Of a DNA stretch of 64,000 nt, positions 48,514-58,858 are shown piece after piece. Position 1 is the first letter of the stretch, and every line of letters starts with the position of its first letter. The translations under genes were made by a program, and so were the position numbers. The DNA is taken from the NCBI RefSeq assembly GCF_002101775.1, contig NZ_LQPI01000072.1:1-64000 (forward strand). Reading direction: 5' to 3'. The notes under the pieces were generated by a model. The model was not told the origin of the DNA and did no database searches. It worked only from the letters and a program-made list of their open reading frames with translations. This stretch comes from Mycolicibacter nonchromogenicus. GTDB taxonomy: Bacteria; Actinomycetota; Actinomycetes; Mycobacteriales; Mycobacteriaceae.

Positions 48514-49157
48514 ACCCCGAAACCTTGCGAGCGATCGCACCGCAGGCGCGCTACATCCTGCCGTCGTTCGTGGAGCACTCCAGCTGGGGTGTCAAGGAGT
48601 CCAACCCGTACAACAAGCTGTTCGAAGAGCGGATCATCTTCCTGGGTGTCCAGGTCGACGACGCCTCGGCCAACGACATCATGGCCCAGTTGCTGGTCCT
48701 GGAGTCGCTGGACCCCGACCGCGACATCACCATGTACATCAACTCCCCGGGTGGTTCCTTCACCTCGTTGATGGCGATCTACGACACCATGCAGTACGTC
48801 CGCGCTGACATCCAGACCGTGTGTCTGGGTCAGGCCGCCTCGGCTGCGGCGGTCCTGCTGGCCGCGGGCACGCCGGGCAAGCGCATGGCGCTGCCCAACG
48901 CCCGGGTTCTGATCCACCAGCCGTCGCTGTCCGGTGTCATCCAGGGCCAGTTCTCCGACCTGGAGATCCAGGCCGCCGAGATCGAGCGGATGCGGACCCT
49001 GATGGAGGCCACCCTGGCCCGCCACACCGGCAAGGACGCCGACGTGATCCGCAAGGACACCGACCGCGACAAGATCCTCACCGCGGCCGATGCCAAGGAG
49101 TACGGGATCATCGACACCGTGCTGGAGTACCGCAAGCTGTCGGCCCAGACGGCCTAG
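48510..49157 (+). CDS. clpP2: ATP-dependent Clp protease proteolytic subunit ClpP2
   Basis: A 215-residue partner of ClpP1. The nucleophile is Ser111 in LGQAASAAAVLLAAG, His136 in LIHQPS, and the strand motif is YINSPGGSF. The longer N-terminus (about 25 residues before SNPYNKLFEERIIFLG) is the usual ClpP2 propeptide region. It is coupled to clpP1 by ATGA, which would help produce equal subunit amounts for the ClpP1P2 complex. Transcription probably ends at the large hairpin just downstream. Confidence 0.97.
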   Translation: MNPETLRAIAPQARYILPSFVEHSSWGVKESNPYNKLFEERIIFLGVQVDDASANDIMAQLLVLESLDPDRDITMYINSPGGSFTSLMAIYDTMQYVRADIQTVCLGQAASAAAVLLAAGTPGKRMALPNARVLIHQPSLSGVIQGQFSDLEIQAAEIERMRTLMEATLARHTGKDADVIRKDTDRDKILTAADAKEYGIIDTVLEYRKLSAQTA

Positions 49158-49169
49158 GTTTTCCCCGCC

Positions 49170-49225
49170 GAGCAGACGTGAAGGCCCCCTAGTAGCACCG
49201 CTCTAGGGGGCCTTCGCGTCTGCTC
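49170..49225. terminator. Bidirectional hairpin terminator between clpP2 and mmuM
   Basis: The 23-bp arms 49170-49192 and 49203-49225 pair with a single T-G wobble around a 10-base loop; the stem core is AAGGCCCCCTAG/CTAGGGGGCCTT. It lies between convergent stops, with TTTT only on the clpP2-proximal side. A smaller hairpin, GCAGAC-TTCAC-GTCTGC at 49228-49244, overlaps the mmuM stop. Confidence 0.8.
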
Positions 49226-49234
49226 GCGCAGACT

Positions 49235-50128
49235 TCACGTCTGCTCGCGCAAGGTGGTGGCCACCGCCGCGATGTCGGCGGGCCCCACCCGGCAGCAGCC
49301 GCCCACGATGCGGGCGCCGGCGGCCACCCACCGCGCAGCCAACGCCGCGGTGAACGTCTTGGGCCCCACCCACCCGCCGGCAACCCAGCGCTCACCGCTG
49401 TTGGGGTAGACGACCACGGGCTTGCCGGTGGCTTCGCGGGCGATCTCGATCGCCGGCAGGACGTCGTCGGGGGAGCAGCAGTTCACCCCCACCGCGAGGA
49501 TCTGTGGCACCCCGGCGGCCACCGCGAACGCCTCCGAGAGGGGCTGCCCGGCACGGGTTTTCGTGCCCTCGACGGTGTAACTCAGCCAGGCGGGCACGTT
49601 CGCCTCCTGCACCAGATCCACCAGTGCCTGCGCCTCGTCGAGGTCCGGCACGGTCTCCAACGCGAGCAGATCAGCACCGGCGTCGGCCAGGATCTCCAGC
49701 CGGGGCCGATGCCACGCCGACAACTGCGCCACCGAAAGTCCGTACCGGCCGCGGTATTCCGCGCCGTCGGCGCATGCGGCGCCGTACGGGCCCACCGAGG
49801 CCGCAACCCAGCGCTGGTGCGCGCCGTCGCCGGCTTGGCGTGCCAGGTCCACGCTGAGGCGCAACAGCCCGGCGGACGCCCGGTGGTCGATACCGCGGGC
49901 GGCGAACCCGTCGAGGCTCGCCTGATAGCTGGCGGTGACTGCGATCTGGGCGCCGGCAGCGAAGTACGCCGCGTGAACGGCCGCAATGTCGTGGGGTGCC
50001 TCCGTGAGCAACCGGGCAGACCACAGCGGGTCGTCCAGATCGGCCCCGCGGGCCTCGAGTTCCGTCGCCAGCCCCCCATCGGCGACGAGCACGGTATCGT
50101 CGGGCACGGCGAACCCCACGTTTGCCAC
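49235..50128 (-). CDS. mmuM: Homocysteine S-methyltransferase
   Basis: About 297 residues from GTG 50128 (GTG 50119 is also possible; neither site is strong). It has the homocysteine methyltransferase barrel with opening LVADGGLATELEARGADLDD. The zinc-binding cysteines sit in VGVNCCSPDD and in IVGGCCRVGPADI near the C-terminus. It makes methionine from homocysteine using S-methylmethionine or S-adenosylmethionine. It corresponds to Rv2458, convergent with clpP2. The neighbouring M. tuberculosis transporter gene Rv2459 is absent here. Its last codons coincide with a repeated GCAGACGTGA sequence. Confidence 0.88.
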   Translation of the reverse strand: MANVGFAVPDDTVLVADGGLATELEARGADLDDPLWSARLLTEAPHDIAAVHAAYFAAGAQIAVTASYQASLDGFAARGIDHRASAGLLRLSVDLARQAGDGAHQRWVAASVGPYGAACADGAEYRGRYGLSVAQLSAWHRPRLEILADAGADLLALETVPDLDEAQALVDLVQEANVPAWLSYTVEGTKTRAGQPLSEAFAVAAGVPQILAVGVNCCSPDDVLPAIEIAREATGKPVVVYPNSGERWVAGGWVGPKTFTAALAARWVAAGARIVGGCCRVGPADIAAVATTLREQT

Positions 50129-50320
50129 TCTAGAGCTGAAGGCTCCGCCGGTCTCACAGCCGGGTAACGCCCCCGAAACGCTCGCGCCACGCCAGCGCGT
50201 CACACCGCGGCGGCGGCGACTTGGGCTATATCTTCGTGGAGCAGACAGACGGAGCAAGTGACGAATACCAATAACGCGATTCGGCCTTATAGGTCGCCTC
50301 GCACCGGAATGAACGGGTAG

Positions 50321-50348
50321 CGTCGGGGCAGACACCGGCACCCCGACG
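50321..50348 (+). repeat. Inverted repeat in the clpX leader
   Basis: Perfect 8-bp arms CGTCGGGG (50321-50328) and CCCCGACG (50341-50348) around a 12-base loop, 35 bp before the clpX start. No T-run follows, so it is not an obvious terminator. It could be an operator or leader hairpin. The rest of the 255-bp gap 50129-50383 shows no gene. Confidence 0.6.
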
Positions 50349-50383
50349 ACAGACGGCGAACAGGAAGTAGGTCCTAACGCACT

Positions 50384-51667
<1,284 letters not shown>

Positions 51668-51953
51668 GCCGGGGACGGCGCCCGCCGTCACGGCCCGGTT
51701 ACGCGCGGATACCGAACCTCTTAGATTTGGCCTCGGTTGAACGTGATGAAAACCACATTTCCGGCCCCGCTGGGCCGCGAACCCCAGTGTGACATCGACA
51801 TTTAACACTGAGTAAGCCGAATTTCGAGACGGTGTGGCGTCGTATGGTCTATAAGAGCGGTGCAATAATCGGTACTGCCAGTGACAGAAAAACTTGTAGA
51901 TGCCCCCGGCCCTGTTGCGCGGGCCCGGGTGGACAGTGATGGAAGGCGGGGCC

Positions 51954-53890
<1,937 letters not shown>

Positions 53891-53894
<4 letters not shown>

Positions 53895-54976
53895 CCACCA
53901 CCGAAGCTGTCGGCTCGCTTGTCGGTACCGACCTGGGACTGACCGCGTTGAGCGGGGTCCCCACCACCGACGAGCCGCAGAAGGCCAAGGACTACACCTC
54001 CGACCAGGAGGTGCGCTGGTGCCCGGGCTGCGGTGACTACGTCATCCTCAACACGATCCGCGGTTTCCTTCCGGAGCTGGGACTGCGCCGGGAGAACGTG
54101 GTGTTCGTCAGCGGCATCGGCTGCTCGAGCCGGTTCCCGTACTACATGAACACCTACGGCGTGCACTCGATCCACGGCCGTGGCCCGACGTTCGCCACCG
54201 GGCTGGCGACCGCCCGCGAAGACCTCAAGGTGTTCCTGGTCACCGGTGACGGCGACGCCCTGTCGATCGGTGGCAACCACCTGATCCACACGCTGCGCCG
54301 CAACGTCAACATCACCATCCTGTTGTTCAACAACCGGATCTACGGTCTGACCAAGGGCCAGTACTCGCCCACGTCGGAGACCGGCAAGATCACCAAGTCG
54401 ACGCCGTACGGCTCGCTGGACAACCCCTTCAACCCGATCTCGCTGGCGATCGGCGCCGAGGCGACATTCGTCGGTCGTGCCCTGGACTCCGACCGCAAGG
54501 GCCTCACCGAGGTCCTGCAGGGCGCGATGGAGCACCGCGGCGCGGCACTGGTGGAGATCCTGCAGGACTGCCCGGTGTTCAACGACGGCTCCTTCGACCT
54601 GCTGCGCAAGGACGGTGCGGAGAACCGCATCATCAACCTCCGGCACGGTGAGCGCATCGTGTTCGGCGCCGAGGGGGAGTACTGCGTCATCAAGTCCGGA
54701 TTCGGGCTCGAGGTCGCCAAGACCGCCGATGTCTCGGCCGAGCAGATCGTGGTCCACGACGCCACCCAGGCTGACTCCTCGTATGCCTTCGCGCTGTCGC
54801 GGCTGTCCGAGCAGGATCTGTCGCACTTCCCGATGGGCATTTTCCGCAAGGTCAGCAAGCCCACCTACGACGACCTGGCGCGTGCGCAGGTCGCCGAGGC
54901 GCGGCAGTCGACGGCTCACGACACCGCCGCACTTCAGGCGCTGTTGCGTGGCCGCGACACCTGGACCGTCGCCTGA
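53891..54976 (+). CDS. korB: 2-oxoglutarate:ferredoxin oxidoreductase subunit beta
   Basis: A 361-residue TPP- and iron-sulfur-binding subunit, overlapping korA by ATGA. Cluster-ligand cysteines are visible in RWCPGCGDYV (Cys44, Cys47) and SGIGCSSRFPYY (Cys78), and a further one in EILQDCPVFND. The TPP motif runs from VTGDGDALSIGGNH (about 118) to LLFNNRIYGLTKGQ. Together with KorA it forms the heterodimeric KGO/KOR enzyme. mobA follows after 4 bp. Confidence 0.94.
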
Positions 54977-54980
54977 CGCC

Positions 54981-55553
54981 ATGACCGCCGGTCGGTTGGC
55001 CGGTGTCGTGTTGGCCGGCGGCGCATCGCGCCGGATGGGCCGCGACAAGGCCACCCTGACCGTTCCGGGCCACTTCGCCGGCCTGACCCTGGTGGAACAT
55101 CTGGTGTCGGTGCTGGCGCGGCGCTGTGATCCCGTCTTCGTGGTGGCTGCCCAGGGGCAGGTGCTTCCCGATCTTCCTGCGCAGGTGCTGCGCGACGAAG
55201 TGCCCGGGCTGGGTCCGTTGCCGGCTGTCGGGCTGGGGTTGCGTGCGGCGGGGCAGGCCGGTGCCCCACGCGCCTTCGTCTGTGCGGTCGACATGCCCTT
55301 CCTGACAACGGATGTGATCGACGCGCTGAGATCTCCTGAGGCCGAGGTCGTGCTGGGCCGCACCGACCGCGACCACTATCTGGCGGGGGTGTATCGGACC
55401 GCACTGGCCGACACCGTCGATGCCTTGGTTGCCTCCGGGGAACGCCGAGTGGGCGCTCTGATGGAGGTGGTCGACGTCCGGCGGATAGTGCTGGCCGACG
55501 CGTCACCGCTGGCCAACCTCAACTCTCCCGACGACGTGGCCGGCCTGTCTTAA
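54981..55553 (+). CDS. mobA: Molybdenum cofactor guanylyltransferase
   Basis: 190 residues from ATG 54981, 4 bp after korB; the frame is open further upstream only inside korB. It is a nucleotidyltransferase with the pyrophosphorylase signature VLAGGASRRMGRDKA (9-23), CAVDMPFLTTDVI holding the metal-binding Asp, and LNSPDDV near the C-terminus. MobA attaches GMP to molybdopterin to make MGD cofactor for DMSO-reductase-type enzymes. Coupling to korAB is also seen in M. tuberculosis (Rv2453c). Confidence 0.9.
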   Translation: MTAGRLAGVVLAGGASRRMGRDKATLTVPGHFAGLTLVEHLVSVLARRCDPVFVVAAQGQVLPDLPAQVLRDEVPGLGPLPAVGLGLRAAGQAGAPRAFVCAVDMPFLTTDVIDALRSPEAEVVLGRTDRDHYLAGVYRTALADTVDALVASGERRVGALMEVVDVRRIVLADASPLANLNSPDDVAGLS

Positions 55554-55670
55554 TTCACAAGAGCAAACTCGATAATGCCTTGCAAATAAAAGGGGATTTC
55601 GGGGTGCTTCGATAATGAATTAAATTGTAATATTATCTCGGCCAGATGTGAATGATATTGGCGCAGCCCC
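55554..55670. other. AT-rich intergenic segment
   Basis: A stretch of about 117 bp strikingly poorer in G+C than the surrounding genome, with TCGATAATG present twice (55570-55578 and 55608-55616) and runs such as AAATAAAA and TTAAATTGTAATATTA. It opens the 830-bp region between mobA and rpfE. It could be a binding platform for AT-preferring nucleoid proteins such as Lsr2, or acquired DNA. Confidence 0.6.
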
Positions 55671-55682
55671 CGATCTGCAGGT

Positions 55683-55955
55683 GTGGCCGACGTCAGCTCA
55701 AAATCGGAATCGCTTGTAGGGCAAGGAGATTCGCCGAGGTTTTGCCGGAGGCTGGATATCGAGGCGATCCGGATTTGTCTTGATGATGCCGCGACGTCGT
55801 TTCACGGGCCGGCCTGGAGAGTGTGGCTCTCGCGCTGTTGGAGGCGCCTCGGCCGGCTCCGGTTCGATGACCTGCTACTAGTGGGGCACATGATGCTGCT
55901 GAGGCCCCTGCAGCGCGCGCTATTGCCTGCGGCGAGCGGCGAAATACTCGCATAA
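55683..55955 (+). CDS. Possible small hypothetical protein
   Basis: A 90-residue open frame from a GTG, in the mobA-rpfE gap. The product would be Arg/Leu-rich with WRVWLSRCWRRLGRLRFDD in the middle. No domain, signal or family is recognised, and the ribosome site (GCAGG) is weak. M. tuberculosis has small hypothetical genes at the equivalent place, but I cannot assert homology. It may be non-coding. Confidence 0.25.
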   Translation: MADVSSKSESLVGQGDSPRFCRRLDIEAIRICLDDAATSFHGPAWRVWLSRCWRRLGRLRFDDLLLVGHMMLLRPLQRALLPAASGEILA

Positions 55956-55991
55956 CCCGCCATTTCCAGTGGTCCAGCCCACAAAAAGCTC

Positions 55992-56005
55992 GTGATCTGA
56001 CTCAC
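55992..56005. promoter_or_regulatory. CRP-like dyad upstream of rpfE
   Basis: GTGATCTGACTCAC is a perfect GTGA-N6-TCAC dyad, the core of mycobacterial Crp/Cmr cAMP-receptor sites, about 380 bp before rpfE. A direct repeat of CGTGAT with 11-bp period (56083-56088 and 56094-56099) lies further down. In M. tuberculosis Crp is known to act on rpfA. Confidence 0.45.
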
Positions 56006-56210
56006 GCTCGACAGTCCGCGCCACCGCGTCGGCGCCGCGTCTAAAGCAACGGCTGACCTGCTATAACCATTCGCGCTGACGTCGTGATGGTTTCGTGATC
56101 TGTCCGAAATAGCCGCGATACCCGGTTGGACTTCGCGCATAAGGGTTTCGTACGTTTCCCATCGGCCTAATGCAGGCAAACAAATTGAATCGACGGAACC
56201 GCGTGTGAGC

Positions 56211-56306
56211 GGGGCCGCGGGCGGCCCCTCGAACGCCTCCGCGGTGCCGGGTGTCATCCCGGTGGGCGTAGCCGCCCCCGCTGCCGTGCCTGACCTAGAC
56301 GGCACG
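56211..56306 (+). promoter_or_regulatory. Hairpin-rich leader of rpfE
   Basis: Three successive inverted repeats: GGGGCCGC-GG-GCGGCCCC (56211-56228), CCGGG-TGTCAT-CCCGG (56247-56262) and CGTGCC-N10-GGCACG (56285-56306), ending 78 bp before rpfE. They could form a structured 5' leader. No known riboswitch consensus was recognised. Confidence 0.45.
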
Positions 56307-56383
56307 CCTCGAAGACCACTCCCGCCTGAAGCCCAGGCATGCCAGCTCGACTGCACTTCGGCGCGCGCACTGCGAAAGGAACG

Positions 56384-56710
56384 ATGTTGAAGAACGTCCG
56401 CAAGCCCTTCACCCTGGCTGCGATCGCCGGCGCCCTGATCACCGGCGCGCTCGCCCTCTCTGAGGCCACCGCCAAGGCGGACGGCGTCAACTGGGACGCC
56501 ATCGCGGCCTGCGAGTCGGGCGGCAACTGGTCGATCAACACCGGAAACGGTTACTACGGCGGACTGCAGTTCTCTCCCGGCACCTGGCGTGCCAACGGTG
56601 GCAGCGGAATGCCGCACAACGCCAGCCGTGCCGAGCAGATCCGGGTTGCCGAGAACGTTCTGCGCAGCCAGGGCATCGGCGCCTGGCCGGTGTGCGGCCG
56701 CCGCGGCTGA
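56384..56710 (+). CDS. rpfE: Short resuscitation-promoting factor
   Basis: A 108-residue secreted peptidoglycan-cleaving protein. The start is the ATG preceded by GAAAGGA. A Sec signal peptide (residues 1-32, MLKNVRKPF then a hydrophobic core, cleavage near TAKA) leads directly into one Rpf domain: WDAIAACESGGNWSINTGNG with catalytic Glu44, YYGGLQFSPGTW, and a likely disulfide Cys43-Cys104. It has no linker, unlike the longer M. tuberculosis RpfE, so the symbol rests on position (between mobA and valS). Rpf proteins act with RipA-type endopeptidases to revive dormant cells. Confidence 0.88.
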   Translation: MLKNVRKPFTLAAIAGALITGALALSEATAKADGVNWDAIAACESGGNWSINTGNGYYGGLQFSPGTWRANGGSGMPHNASRAEQIRVAENVLRSQGIGAWPVCGRRG

Positions 56711-56801
56711 ACATCCTCCGATCGAGGGCGGCGCCGGGCGAGCAGCCCGGCGCCGTCGCCGTCGTAACGCGGCCGCTCAGGCGGCGAGTAACGTCGGGCG
56801 G

Positions 56802-58058
56802 GTGCCAGACACGCCACGTGAGCTCGACATCATCCTGTACGGAGCGACCGGTTTCGCCGGAAAGCTGACCGCCCAATATCTGGCCCGCGCCGGCGGCGAC
56901 GCCCGGATCGGGTTGGCGGGCCGCTCCGAGGAACGGTTGCGCAGGGTCCGCGCCGAACTGGGGTCAGTCGCCCACGACTGGCCGCTGGTGGTGGCCGACG
57001 CCGACCAGCCCGAAACCCTGGCGGCGATGGCCCAACGCACCCGGGTGGTGATCACCACCGTGGGCCCCTACACCCGCTACGGATTGCCGATGGTTGCGGC
57101 CTGCGCGGAAGCGGGCACCGACTACGTCGACCTCACCGGCGAGGCGATGTTCATGCGACAAAGCATCGACCTGTACCACAAGCAGGCCGCCGACAACGGA
57201 GCCCGCATCGTGCACGCCTGCGGCTTCGACTCCATTCCCTCAGATATCAGCGTGTACGCGCTCTACCGGGCGGCCCGCGACGACGGCACCGGGGAGCTGC
57301 TGGACACCCACTTGGTTGTGCGCGGTTTCTCCGGCGGGGCATCCGGCGGCACCCTCGCCTCGATGATCGAAGTTCTCCAGACCGCGGCCGACGACCCGGA
57401 GGCCCGGCGCCAGCTGTTGGATCCCCACACGCTCAGCTCTGATCGGGCCGCCGAGCCGCAGCTGGGCCCCGAGCCGGACCTGTCCTGGCACCGGGGCCGA
57501 GACATCGCCCCGGAGTTGAACGGCATCTGGACCGCCGGCTTCGCCATGGCGCCCGTCAACACGCGGGTCGTGCGGCGCAGCAACGGACTGCAGGACTGGG
57601 CCTACGGGCGCCGCTTCCGCTACGCCGAGCACATGAGCGTCGGCTCGTCGGCCGCGGCACCGGTGCTGTCGGGCCTGGCGACCGGGATGGGCAAGATGAC
57701 CGTCGGGTTCGGCGGCCAGCTCTTGAAGCTCGTTCCGGCCGGAATATTGGAGAGCGTGTTGCCCAAGCCGGGCACCGGACCGAGCCGCAGCCGCCGCGAG
57801 AACGGTTACTACCGCCTCGAGACCTACACCACCACCAGCACCGGAGCGCGCTACCGGGCGGACATGGCGCAGCAGGGCGACCCCGGCTACCAGGCCACCT
57901 CGGTGTTGCTGGGCGAGAGCGCACTGGGGCTGGCGCTGGATCGCGACAAACTGTCCGACCACTACGGTGTGCTCACCCCGGCGGCCGCGATGGGAGACGT
58001 GCTACTGAGCAGATTGCCTGCGGCGGGAGTGACGCTAGAGGTTTCCCGTTTGCGCTGA
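56802..58058 (+). CDS. Saccharopine dehydrogenase-like / trans-acting enoyl reductase family protein
   Basis: A 418-residue protein, GTG start. The NAD(P)-binding fold opens IILYGATGFAGKLTAQYLA (about 10-28), then GLAGRSEERL, VITTVGPYTRYGLPMV and DLTGE. HACGFDSIPSDISVY marks the mycobacterial family that includes Rv2449c and the enoyl reductase Rv2953, which reduces polyketide chains in phthiocerol/phenolic glycolipid synthesis. Rv2449c is the positional match. A lipid-reducing role is inferred; the substrate is unknown. There is no adjacent polyketide synthase here. Confidence 0.85.
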   Translation: MPDTPRELDIILYGATGFAGKLTAQYLARAGGDARIGLAGRSEERLRRVRAELGSVAHDWPLVVADADQPETLAAMAQRTRVVITTVGPYTRYGLPMVAACAEAGTDYVDLTGEAMFMRQSIDLYHKQAADNGARIVHACGFDSIPSDISVYALYRAARDDGTGELLDTHLVVRGFSGGASGGTLASMIEVLQTAADDPEARRQLLDPHTLSSDRAAEPQLGPEPDLSWHRGRDIAPELNGIWTAGFAMAPVNTRVVRRSNGLQDWAYGRRFRYAEHMSVGSSAAAPVLSGLATGMGKMTVGFGGQLLKLVPAGILESVLPKPGTGPSRSRRENGYYRLETYTTTSTGARYRADMAQQGDPGYQATSVLLGESALGLALDRDKLSDHYGVLTPAAAMGDVLLSRLPAAGVTLEVSRLR

Positions 58059-58156
58059 TCGGGCGCTCAATTGTGCGGTGCGCCCACGCCCGCTTCGGCT
58101 AGTGTCGATCTCGAACGGTCCGCGTTAACGGCATCCAGCAACGAAGGTGGAATCTC

Positions 58157-58747
58157 ATGGCCGGCCTCGACGATCTCTTCGCTCAGATTCCCATCCAGGA
58201 CATCGCCAACCAGCTCGGCGCTGACACCGGTGAAGTCGACAGCACCATCCGCACCCTGGTGCCGGTGCTGGTCGGCGGCTTGAGCCAGAACGCCCAAGAC
58301 CCGGGCCAGGCCGACAGCATCGCCAACACCGCCAATACCTTCGCGGCCCAAGGACTGCTGGACAACGCTTTGGGCGCCAGCCAGTCCGACGGCCAGCAGG
58401 TGATCTCCACCATCTTCGGCGGCAACGACACCAGTCAGGTCGCCTCGGCGCTCTCGGGTGCCGGCGCGGGCAACAACGATCTGCTGCAGAAGCTGCTGCC
58501 GATCATCGCGCCGATCGTGCTGGCCTACATCGGCAAGCAGCTCAGCGGCCAGAAAGCCGAGCCGGCCGCCGAACAGGCCTCCGGTGGCGGCCTCGGTGAC
58601 GTGCTGGGCAGCATCCTGGGCGGGATGACCGGTGGCGGGGGCGCCAAGAACCAGTCGATGGGCAGCATTCTGGGCAACATGATCGGCGGCAAGACCGGCG
58701 GCGCCATCGGCGACATCCTCGGCGGTCTGCTCGGCGGCAAGAAGTAG
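58157..58747 (+). CDS. DUF937 family protein
   Basis: A 196-residue protein. The N-terminal 130 residues (LDDLFAQIPIQDIANQLGAD, TLVPVLVGGLSQNAQD) form the helical YidB-like/DUF937 domain. The tail is Gly-rich with GSILGGMTGGGG, GSILGNMIGG and GDILGGLLGG repeats. No signal peptide. Function unknown. It is followed by a good intrinsic terminator, so it is probably a single-gene transcript between the reductase gene and valS. Confidence 0.82.
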   Translation: MAGLDDLFAQIPIQDIANQLGADTGEVDSTIRTLVPVLVGGLSQNAQDPGQADSIANTANTFAAQGLLDNALGASQSDGQQVISTIFGGNDTSQVASALSGAGAGNNDLLQKLLPIIAPIVLAYIGKQLSGQKAEPAAEQASGGGLGDVLGSILGGMTGGGGAKNQSMGSILGNMIGGKTGGAIGDILGGLLGGKK

Positions 58748-58769
58748 CCCGCGCCAGTCACCGACACCG

Positions 58770-58806
58770 CCCCCGGGATCAGGCCTGATCCGGGAGCTTT
58801 TTTCCG
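58770..58806 (+). terminator. Rho-independent terminator after the DUF937 gene
   Basis: The inverted repeat CCCGGGATCAGG/CCTGATCCGGG (one bulged G), with almost no loop, is followed by CTTTTTT. It sits 23 bp after the stop and before the valS promoter. Confidence 0.8.
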
Positions 58807-58846
58807 GTGTCACCTCCCTCGTCGGGGGTGGCCTGGTCGGCGTTCC

Positions 58847-58852
58847 TAGAAT
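58847..58852 (+). promoter_or_regulatory. Probable -10 element giving a leaderless valS transcript
   Basis: TAGAAT ends 6 bp before the valS GTG, the spacing expected if transcription begins at or next to the start codon. No ribosome site is seen between them. This fits leaderless initiation, common in mycobacteria. Confidence 0.5.
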
Positions 58853-58858
58853 TGACCG

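Noticed and set aside
56190..56383. A c-di-AMP (ydaO-type) riboswitch in the rpfE leader
   Set aside because: Such riboswitches precede some actinobacterial rpf genes, but I could not find their conserved blocks. Only generic hairpins were seen.
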